Origin: Saccoglossus kowalevskii
Lineage: Eukaryota; Hemichordata; Enteropneusta; Harrimaniidae
Length of the DNA stretch: 61,313 bases
Direction: 5' to 3'
Assembly: GCF_000003605.2 (NCBI RefSeq)
Contig: NW_003131381.1
Span: 2,267-63,579, forward strand
Shown one piece after another: positions 43,501-55,500 of the stretch. Within the stretch, counting starts at the first letter, position 1, and every line of letters starts with the position of its first letter. The translations under genes and the position numbers were made by a program. The notes beneath the pieces were generated by a model. The model made no database searches and had not been told where the DNA came from. It saw nothing but the letters and a program-made list of their open reading frames with translations.

Positions 43501-46500
43501 ACAAATGACAGGATTGACACAAACAGCAAAAAACAAACAGGAACAATACAAACAGAAATGGCACAAATGACAAGAATGGCATAAATGATGAGAATGGCAT
43601 AAATGGCATGAATGACAGGAACGACACAAACAACAATGGCACAAACGTCAGGGACAACATAAACGACAGAAATGACACAAAGAAAAGAAGGACATAAATG
43701 ACAAGAATGGCACAAACGTCAGGAACAACATAAACGACAGAAATGACATAAACGACAAGAACGGCACTAACAACAGGAATGGCACAAATGACAGAAACGA
43801 CACAAAGAAAAGAAGGACATAATGACAGGAACGACACAAACGACAATGGCACAAACGTCAGGAACAACATAAACAACAGAAATGACAAATGACACAAACG
43901 GCACTAACAACAGTAATGACACAAATGACAGAAACAACACAAAGAAAAGAAGGATATAAATGACAGGACTGGCACAAATGACAGAAACGACACAAATGAC
44001 ACAAACAACAAGAACGGCACTAACAACAGGAATGGCACAAATGACAGAAACGACACAAAGAAAAGAAGGACATAAATGACAGGACTGGCACAAATGACAG
44101 AAACGACACAAATAACACAAACAACAAGAACGACACTAACAACAGGAATGGCACAAATGACAGAAACGACACAAAGAAAAGAAACGGCAATAGTTACCTT
44201 TACATGTACTATCTCTGAGTACAACGTCTTCATGTCCTTGTTCAATAACCCTTATACAGAATTCAGGCTTACCACAGTTGTCATGGATACTGCACATGTA
44301 GCGACATCGTTTGTTTGTATACCTCATACTCCAGTACAGCCTAGTGGTTTCAAAACCAACCTATAAAAACAGAATCAAAAACGGCATATTTAGGAATGTG
44401 TAAAAATAACATGCACTATGAAATTGTTGACTCCGAAAAAAAAAATTGCAGTCAACTCAATTAATTTTTTCAATTGTTCTAAAAATAGTAGTTTCATTTT
44501 AACTTAAATTCTGAGAAAAAAAACGTCATGGACTTGCACAATGACCAGAAACATTTAATATGTCTGTGCCATCTCACCATAGCATTAGAGATACAAATAC
44601 AACACGCTTTGTAATCAAATTATGTTATCAATTTACACAGCCATAACAATTACTGTGCAGCACAGGTCTCTGGTAGAAATCTCATCAAATTTAGTTGGCA
44701 TTAACACTTTCTGCATTAAAGGCACCACCTATAATATAATTCCATTTATAGTCTAATTTTTTTTCCCACATAATGTTGCGAAAATTTCAAAATTTGTTAT
44801 CAAAAACTAGAAGCAATATCACATTTTGTCTGATTGAATTCAGTGAAAATTAGAGAAAATTTGAACAAATTTACTCAATTTAAGCAAACAAAAATTTGGC
44901 AGAAAACAGAAAAGAATGAACAGCAGCAAATACACTCCATAGCAGTAGTATTCTGAGGCATTTGCACAAATTTCTCACCATGGCAACGATCAGTGAGGAA
45001 CAATAGACGAGTGTACTTACTGGATAAATGGCAGTTTGTGAATGGAATACTTGTAACTGATGAGGCAATAACTGTCCTACAGAATGGAATATCAGACTGC
45101 CTGTCCTCAGCGTATGTTTCTTTTCTCCTTGTTGCATAATACTGAAATACAATCACAAATCATGCATTCAGTTACTTGTAATTGGAAAAAAAGAATATAA
45201 GCAAATTAAATCTTGACACACAACTACCCAACAATTGAACAGCGCCCCTAGTGGTAGGTGAGGACCCTCTAGTGGTGGTTTATGGGATAATAAAGCAGAA
45301 GTATATATATGGCACACCATTATGAAAATTAAGTTTCTGTTGGTTAGTATACCTTGCGACTTGTTTGTTTTCGTCACGACTAACATAGACTCTTCGAAAT
45401 ACAACATGCGTTCTCAGTTCGTTTTCACTCTGTCTTGACGGGCAATGTAGCGGGCAAAGCATTGTCTATGAAGAAACAATATATATGATTAGTGTGGTGA
45501 ATACAACATAATGGCACCAAAGAATATATTACATATTCAATGTTCATGTTTTAGTACACATGTAGACCAGAAACCTCACAAAATTACAGGAGAACTTGAA
45601 TTTCAATTAATTCCAATTAAGATTACTAATTTATTAAGACTTATGTAAGCATATGTACATCTTATACAGCATATCTGGTACTGTAAAATACTTTCTGTAA
45701 AATATTTTCACTGAATAGACGTTTGGGGTGTTTTGTATGGATTTTATTGTCACTGTTTTTTGACGAGTTAAATGTAAAATATAGGGAAAAAGGTATATTT
45801 GGGAGATTTTATTTTCACTGAATTATTCTATCAACGAAAATAAATTCCAAGCAAAAAAATGAAGTATTCTACAGTAATACAAGAATACCATATGCACAGT
45901 GTTATGTAAGATTGTCTAATTTGATGTTATGACTCCAGTCAGTGTGAAGTACATGCCATGAAGGCTATTCATCAAAATCAAATCAAAGGTACTGAGAGCA
46001 AGTAAATTGTGTTTTTCGCACAATGCATAAAGAAATAATCAATGCTAACACAGAAAGATACAGGATAAAGACATATGACAGCAATGAAGATCCTACCAGG
46101 TGACAAAATTACTAATACAAGTGTGCAGATCTGATTGAAATAGTTGTATTCCAGTATATTTTTTAAATGTGTAGTACATGTTTTTCCCTTCCTATATTCT
46201 GGTGCATTCTACATTTTTCTACAATTTTTTTTAGATGAAAAGTTGTATATTCACCTTTTTATTCACTTTTCAGTATGCGTACAACAAATAAATGTCTCAG
46301 TGTGGTCAGTGTAGTCTATTGTTGGTTTTGGATTGTTAAAGCAAATGTATGTAATTTCTCAAAGCAACGACAACAGTTCATTATGCTTGAAACTACATGT
46401 GACCCAAACACAAGACACTATAAAGATAATTTTTCATGGCCTTACGATACAAAGTTGCACATTGAAAACAATACAAACAGTGGTGCTCACCTTGTCTTTG

Positions 46501-49500
46501 AAGAAGATACATTTGTCTCTGATGGCACAGTCAAAGTGATAGACGTTGGTACAACGAAACTTGTGACATCCGACAGTAGCACCCATTTTACTACAGTAAC
46601 AGCACTGTATCAACACCCCTCTTTTATGTGCTTGTTCTACATTGATTAAAGCACCGTTGAGCGTTTCGTAGACTTCAGCCGACCACAACGCACAGTTCAA
46701 ATGCACCCACATATCCACATCCATGTTGAGTAACCTTGGAAACAATAAAACATAGCACATCTTAAACTGATAGCGTAATTGAGTATTTACAAATATGGCT
46801 TATTCTGATTACGTCAATAGCTTGATAACTCAATGGTTTATGACATACACACCCAATTTGCAAAAAACTGGACAAACATTAGGACTTTGAAGATTATGAT
46901 TTGAATAGGCACCATCTATAAAATGACTTTGCATGGTCTGCTCTTCTCCACATGAAATGTTGATAAAAATTAACAAAAATTTGTGTTCAAAACTAAAAGC
47001 AATTTTTGAAACTGCCTGTATTGCCTAAAATGATGATGACAATTTACAAAATGTGAAAATATTTGCACTGAATGTTAGACCAGAATAAAATCTGGCACTC
47101 AAGGGTTAATATGCTTATTTATAAATTGTTATAAATTGTTACCTGGCAGGTCCATCTGTACAACCATCACCCATTTCACAACAAAATACACACTTTCTGT
47201 GGTCAATTAATGACGGATCAGGCCTTAGCGACGTTCCTAATTTTCTGATTAACTAGAGATACAAACAAAAATAAATAAATATGTAATATGAAATACAACG
47301 CACTAGGATGGCTGAAGGATATTGTTTTACTATACTTGCATCATCAATATATGTGTACTCGCATCATCAATGTACGTGTTCTTGCATTATCAGTGTACAT
47401 GTGCTTGCATCATCAATGTACGTGTGCTTGCATCATCAATGTACGTGTGCTTGCATCATCAATGTACGTGTGCTTGCATCATCAATGTACGTGTGCTTGC
47501 ATCATCAATGTACGTGTGCTTGCATCATCAATGTACGTGTGCTTGCATCATCAATATATGTGTACTTGCATCATCAATATATGTGTGCTTGCATCAATAT
47601 GTGTACTTGCATCATCAATATATGTGTACTCGCATCATCAATGTACGTGTTCTTGCATTATCAATGTATGTGTGCTTGCATCATCAATATATGTGTACTT
47701 GCATCAATATATGCGTTCTTGCATCATCAATGTATGCGTGCTTGCATCATCAATGTACGTGTGCTTGCATCATCAATACATGTGTACTTACATCATCAAT
47801 ATATGCGTTCTTGCAACATCAATGTATGCGTGCTTGCATCATCAATGTACGTGTGCTTGCATCATCAATACATGTGTACTTACATCATCAATATCTTGAT
47901 CACTATGCGTTTTGTATGTTTTCATTGGTACAATATTCACATTCCATTTTTTCCATCGGATATCTTTCCACTTTTTCACTAATGGTTGTGTCTGAAATAT
48001 ACAATAAAATATTATAAATATGGAATCTATTTTTACTCAATGCAAAATTTAAATGTTCATTACACTAGTAGCAATGCACTTACTATGATTGCATCTTCCA
48101 TACTGCCATTTTTCCTCCTCCGGAAATTCCCTTTATTGCCTTTCTGTTCATCTTTAATAGCACCTTCATTTTGTTGTATTTTTTGTTGTATCTGTGTTTT
48201 GGATTGTAATTGTTCTTGTTTACACTCAAGATCCTTACTGGTGTGGTTCACAACGGTAGCCGCGGCGTGTTCTCGAATACCTTGTTGCGTTTGATGTGTG
48301 ATTGCGTATTGCATATAACAAGTGGTACTACAAAATATCATATCACTATCACCATCATTCACAGATAACACATCAGATGATCTTTTGCGAACACCTTCAC
48401 CAAGCACGACGACATCACAATGTCGACAGAATTGTGTCTTAGCCTGTAGTAAGCTTTGTAAATTGCTTGGTTTTTCTTTCTTTATTTGAGTACCTACAAA
48501 CAATTTAAGTAAAATAAATGAGTAAGAATTAGGACTCAAAGACTTGGTTAATCTCAGATATATGAACGTTGTCTTCATCATCATAATCATCACGATCGTC
48601 GGTAACAGGCTTTTATTTATTCTATTCCTCCATTTGGTACTATGATAAAATTGCAGAACTAAGGGGCATTCTCGAATTGGCAAAGTTCACCAAAGAATAA
48701 CGATGTAAGATCATACATCATGCCCCTTCTTTACACGAAAATAGGATATTTTTAATAAACTAAAAAGTATGAAAATTTTAAAATCCATCTAGATGAAATA
48801 GTCCTTTGACCCCAACACCCCCAAACTAAATAGCTTTTTTTGGCTAACTTTGCTAATTTGAGAACACCCCTAACTCCCAATGTACTTTTGTTATCTGTAA
48901 ACATGCTCAGGTGTTTTCTAAGGGAGATAATTTTTGTCAAGTTGGTTGAAGTTACATCTACAGTAATTATTGCAAACATTCTTACTTTCTTTAGGTTTCT
49001 TTTCCGGCATCTCTCCAGACACTTCAAAATTTGAAGGTTCTGTAATTTTTAACATATTTGATACGGCACTAATCACACCTTTAACATCGTCAGCAGCGGT
49101 CACTGATATTTCTAGCGTCACAGATGAATTAGCTGGAGTTGATGAGGTTGTAGACTTAGCAGGACTGTCAGGAACTGGTTTCATGCCACGAATTGATAGT
49201 GCTGAAAATGACAACATAGATATGTATATACTGCCCCCTATAGTTGGGTTTTTAAGAATTGGTAGTGCTGAAAATGACAACATAGATATGCATATACTGC
49301 CGCCTACAGTTGGGTATTTAAAAATTGATAGTGCTGAAAATGACATATACATGTATATACTGCCCCCTATAGTTGGGTATTTAAGAATTGGTAGTGCTGA
49401 AAATGACATATACATGTATATACTGCCCCCTATAGTTGGGTATTTAAGAATTGAAGAATTGAAATAGTGCTTTGTGTTTCCCAAAACTGAATTTGTGCAG

Positions 49501-52500
49501 AGTGTTCACCACAACTCAACTTGCGATGAACGTTTGTTGAATTTGTGCTGAGCACATATGCCACTGAACTTGAGCTGAGTGTGTGGACCATTAAAATAAC
49601 AACAACTAAGCAGGTGAACTGAGCTGATATAATCTTACCCTTTTTTGGAGTAGGTCTGATAATTGGAAATGTTGGTGATGGTGATTGCACTTTTCCTAAA
49701 TCCATCTTGTGGCCAATCAATCTTAAACCTTTCAAGCGTAAAGGCTCGTCATCTTGCACACACTCCGGAGAGGAGGATGGGACTACACTGCCAGGTCTAC
49801 TACCATCATCAGACATTCTAAAGAAACAAAATCATACAAAAACAATTTAATGGGGAATTTATTATTAATGATAAAAACTATAAATTTTTGTTACCAGAGA
49901 TGTTCATGATGGATTCAAAAAGAAGAAAAGAATCCAAGGACAATTTCCCATAATCCAATGTTTTATGCTGACAAACAGTTTATAGAGAGTATCATGGTAC
50001 ATAGTGGAACAATTAGTGCTCAACACACATGCAGAATGGTTTATATTTGGTGGAAATTTCACTTATAGAATTATACATCTTCACTTATAGAATTATACAC
50101 CTATTGTTCTTCACCACATGGGATTATACACCTATTGTTCTTCACCTATAGAATTATATGTCTACTCTTCACCTATAGAATTATACACCTATTGTTCTTC
50201 ACCTATAGGATTATACACCTATTGTTCTTCATCTATAGGCTTATACACCTATTGTTCTTCACCTAAAGGATTATACACCTATTGTTCTTCACCTAAAGGA
50301 TTATACACCTATTGTTCTTCACTTATAGAATTATACACCTATTGTTCTTCACCTAAAGGATTATACACCTATTGTTCTTCAGCTATAGGATTATACACCT
50401 ATTGTTCTTCACCTATAGAATTATACACCTATTGTTCTTCACCTATAGAATTATACACCTATTGTTCTTCACCTATAGAATTATACACCTATTGTTCTTC
50501 ACCTATAGAATTATACACCTACTGTTCTTCACCTATAGGATTATACACCTATTGTTCTTCACCTAAAGGATTATACATCTACTCTTCACCTATAGGATTA
50601 TACACCTATTGTTCTTCACCTATAGGATTATACACCTATTGTTCTTCAACTATAGGATTATACACCTATTGTTCTTCAACTATAGGATTATACACCTATT
50701 GTTCTTCACCTATAGGATTATACACCTATTGTTCTTCACCTATAGAATTATACACCTATTGTTCTTCATCTATAGGATTATACACCTATTGTTCTTCACC
50801 TATAGAATTATACACCTATTGTTCTTCACCTATAGGATTATACACCTATTGTTCTTCACCTATAGAATTATACATCTACTCTTCACCTATAGGATTATAC
50901 ACATATTGTTCTTCATCTATAGGATTATACATCTACTCTTCATCTATAGAATTATAAATATATTGTCCTTTACCTATACAATTATACACTATACATGTAT
51001 TGTTCCTCACCTATGGAATTATAAATCTATTGTTACCACCTATAAGATAATGAATTTGTTCTTCCTATAGAATTATAAATCTCTCCTTCACCTATAGAAT
51101 TATATATCGTTTTTTCACCTATAGAATTATACATCCATTGTTTTTTTCATCTACAGAATTATACATCTATTGTTTTCTTGCACTTATAGAATTATAAATC
51201 TATTGTTTTTCATCTAGTTTTAAAGCTACTAGATTATGCTTCTATTGTATTGTGTTTTATCCATATGAATATGTGAAGTTTGTGATCAATTTGTATTATG
51301 GAAAGTAACATACTTTGGAGTGGCATCAGAGGTCGGTGGCGGCGTTGGCAGCGATGGAGGAATATCAATATTACTGTTGCGTATTTGAGGATTAACTGCT
51401 TTTGTAATTGTTCTCTGATGTACACTGATCTCCTGTAGGACATCATCTGCTGTTGCCATAGTGATATCTGCTCCTGGGATAACAGATAACTGATAACGTC
51501 TAGGTTCACTGAATGGTCCAACATCTGTGCATCAATGACATTATAGTAATGAAAGTATAATAATGGAGGGTCAAGGGTCACTGTGCTGGGTCAAAGGTTA
51601 CATGATACAGGCAGGTATTGGAAGGCAGGCAGGCAGGGAAGGGAGGGGAGGAATGGGAGTTAAGGTTATAAACAACTAATGGGGAATTTGTTAAAAGTAA
51701 ATGGGTAAATGTATGATGTCACTGATGCATTGAGAATGTCATTACCAATTCAGAAATATTAGTAGACATAGAAAAAACTTCTAAACTATATCCTGTTTTC
51801 ATTCTGAAGGAGAAAAATAGACCTCAGACACCGCTGTGAGAGAGTCACAAAACGTGTTTTAAGCCTCTTACAGTGTTCAGTTTTATCCCATCATCATCAT
51901 CATCGACTGTTCCCCTCATCTATGTAACCATGGCAACAGTTGACGTGATGATAGGAGAGAATGGAACACTATTTGAAGGGTTCTCACTCTCACTGTGACT
52001 TTGGTCTCATGAATTTCAGCAAATTAGGAAAAACATTTAGCAACAGTGAAAACCTCACTGGATTGTTTTGACAGGGAAGGTGCAGTGCCTTGGTGAAATT
52101 TAGTTTTAATTGCCATTGACTAGAAAACAATTTTAGCAGCGAGTACTACTCGAGTTATACCATCAAATTTATTTTGTTGCAGCCTTTGACATATGAAGTA
52201 GTACATGCTATATATGAAATGAAACAAATATGTAGTCTGTATTTTTTTTTGAACATTTGCAAACCAAATATGTGTTGAATGCTCTACTTGTAGGCCGTCC
52301 CTTTTGTTGCATTGTATCATTTTAATAGAAGCTGTGACTTATGATACAGATTTTACAGTGTGCACAATATAACAAATGAAACAACTATGGTTTTTACCAA
52401 ATATTTAGTTGTTTGTAACTGAATATTACTGAGAATTGGTGTGGCTGTGATTTACAATCTGTCACTCAAAAGTAGAAGTCTACTTCAAAATGAATTTTGT

Positions 52501-55500
52501 TGTTTTCAGTAGTGGCTGCATTTGTTCAATTGAAGGATATTGAAACTGTCTTTCAAAAGCAATCCCAGATTCTTTGAATAATTTTGTGGCATTAATATAA
52601 TGTATGCACATAATGACAGTCACTGTGAGATACAATGGTCAAAGTACGGACATCTCTGGTTTTCAAAAGAAACATAAATAAGGGAATAACTAGTACTTAC
52701 GAATTCCGTCTGGTCCTCTCCTCTGATTCAATTCTGAAGGATGTGCATTGCCGTTAACCATCGGCACAGGAATTTTATCGGGTGGAGATGGCGGTAAGGA
52801 AGCTGGCGGTGTGGGTGGATTTGTTAACGGTGCTGGTGGTCCAAACGGGAAATGTGAATAATAGTCAGCTATTCCGTCAATTGTAGAATGTCCAAATGTC
52901 CCGTTTAGTTGATTTTCACCCGTTAACGTGGAACTACCATATATGGGGCATAAGGAATAATTAACACTGACTTCAGGTTCACATAATGGCAGTAACGGTA
53001 ATTGTCTTATCGTATTCAACAACGATTTTGATTCATCGTATAATGCATCAGCCTCATCTTCTAAAGATCCTCTTCGTCGTTTTGATTTATCAAACAGTTT
53101 TTGTTTTTGTGTTTTCTTCCTCTTCTTTGGGGCAGCCTCTGCCTGTTGTTGTTGTTGCTGCTGCTGCTGTTGTTGTTCTTGTTGTTTCTCGTATTCCTGA
53201 CGATGTATTTCCATGAGTATATCACGATCTGATATACCAGCTTGCAATTTCTTTGCGATCCAGTCCGAATCGCTAGTCGGTTTGACATACGGCAATTTCT
53301 CAAGCATTTCTAATTGTTTTTGTTGTTGTGGAGTAAGTACAACATTTGAGACATCATCATCATCTACAGTCTCTGACTTCACAGATCGGATAGGTGATAC
53401 ATTCTGTGTTTCCACCACAGGGGAAGAGACAGATTCAGGTGTTTGGGGATTCTTTGGCACACCACCACCACCAGCCGGTGAGTATATTGCAGGTCCCTGC
53501 AACAGCTGTTTCAATAACAAGTTTTGAGTCGGTTTAGAATCTTTTTTCCCCCCAGTTTTACCATTTTCTTCTTTTTGTTCACCGTTTTCATCTTTCAAAG
53601 AGTCACTTTTCGTCGACTGACTATCAGACTGTTCAGTATCCACTTTAGGCATATCAGACTCTATTTTATTTACAGTCGCCTCAAGTAAAGCACCTAAAGA
53701 ATTGTCTCTGCTCTGATTCGCATTCATGTTTGACATCGCCATTATTGGATTTCTATCTTGTATATTGTGCTGTTGTTCGTCTATGTGATGTAAGGGTCTT
53801 GTCGAACCAAAATCTAATGCATCTGTAGGCATTGGAGTAGCTGGGGGCATATCATAAGGGTCGACTTCCTTCTTTTTCCGACGAGTGCGTTTCTTTTTCG
53901 GCTTTTCAATTGGTGGGCACATCTCCATAGCTCCGGGAAAATTTGGTGGTACTGGGAATCCACCATCGGGATTCATGGGTGGATAGTTAGCGAACTGTTG
54001 ACGTGGTCCTTGCATGCCAAGCATGGCGCCTGGTTGGGATCCTTGAGGCATAACACCTTGCATGGACATATGTCCCTGGGGACCGGAATGTACAAATGGT
54101 CTACCTTGCTGAAATGATGGTGGTTGCTGGTTCATTCCAGGCTGCTGTTGCGGTTGTTGGGGACCACTTTGTGAGAAGGGTAAAACATCTTGGTCAAAGA
54201 ACGGCATCTCCATTAACGGTTGTTTGTTGTCACCTTCTATGTGGTCTCTAATGTGGTCTTCTTCTTCCATCCTTCGAATCGCCCGTGCACGGTCAACCTG
54301 CTGTAACATTTGTATTCTTTGACGCTCCTGCTGTTCACGCAAACGTTCCAGTTTCTCTCGTCTTTCACGTTCCTGGAATACTTCACTGAAAGGGTTGTTT
54401 TCATCCTGTGTTATCTGGACACTCACTTGTGGTGGTCCTTGTGGGGGACCATGTGGAGGACCTGGTGGGGGACCTGGCGGTAGACCTGGTGGGGGACCTG
54501 GCGGTAGACCTTGTGGGGGACCAGGTGGAGGACCTTGGGGAGGGCCAGGTGGAGGGGATTGTAAGGAAGTTGGTACCCCCATTGCCCCTGGGGGCATGCT
54601 GGGAACTGGAAACCTGGGTATGCTACCATCTTGCATGAAAGGAGGCTGACCTGGTATTGGCGGTTTACCCATCTGTTGCTGCATTCTCTCCTGCTGTTTC
54701 ATGCGATATTCTTGTATTAAAATACCATGCTGTCTTTGTTGTTTCCTAATATGCTCCAGCTGTTTTTGAGTCGTGCTATGTTGCAGAGATATGGCCTCTA
54801 ATTCTTGTTCATCATGCTCTGAGAAAGGTCTATCATTCTTTTTGTTAGCTCTCTGCCTTGATGCTAATGTCTTCTTTTTCTTTCTGTGTTTCGCTGCCTC
54901 GGCTTCGAGAAACTTTTGTTGCATATTAAGAAGCTGTTGGTGTTGAAAAAGCCATTCTTCATATTGAGTCTGTTGTTGACGTTCAGTGTCTGGAGGACAG
55001 GAAGGTGAAATCATTCCGGACATAGTTGGTTGTAGTCCTGGACTTGGTACTGCAGGGGGGCAGTTTGGTCCGGGGCTTTGAAGACCCAAGGGTGATGCTA
55101 CCATAACAGGCATAGAACCTATAGCGCGGGGTGATGGCACACCATGACTTGGACTTGGCATACCGAGTGGTGACGGTCCTCCACTTGTGGAATTGGAATT
55201 ATGAATTGTCCCCATTGGTGATGGAATACTGAGACCAGGACTTGAGACATTCATGGGTGAAGGTACACTAAATGGCTGGTTTGTTAGGGCATGAGCAGGT
55301 GGCATATTTATACCAACTGGAGAATGTAATCCACTAGTGGTTGTAGTAATAGCGGAAGGTCTTAAATTACCACCCATTCCTGGACTTTGTTTTGTTGGGA
55401 AACCAAATCGAGGGGCAGCACCTTGTAACACTGGGTCTTCTGTGGGTAGTCTTTCAGGCTGAATACCGGCTCTCATGATTGGAAACGCATGTGGTGGATC

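Noticed and set aside
43281-44327. Several overlapping minus-strand hydrophobic frames that look like membrane proteins
   Set aside because: They come from the intronic minisatellite 43490-44190; the apparent membrane segments are translations of simple words in several phases.
47288-48017. Three overlapping plus-strand frames of about 200-230 codons ([12 protein letters not shown] type)
   Set aside because: All three frames are open and give the same peptide because the 23-bp unit cycles through the frames; this is an array artefact.
50118-50957. 279-codon plus-strand frame of [10 protein letters not shown] repeats
   Set aside because: It is a non-coding 30-bp minisatellite inside a KMT2C/D intron; the frame is open only because the unit length is a multiple of three.
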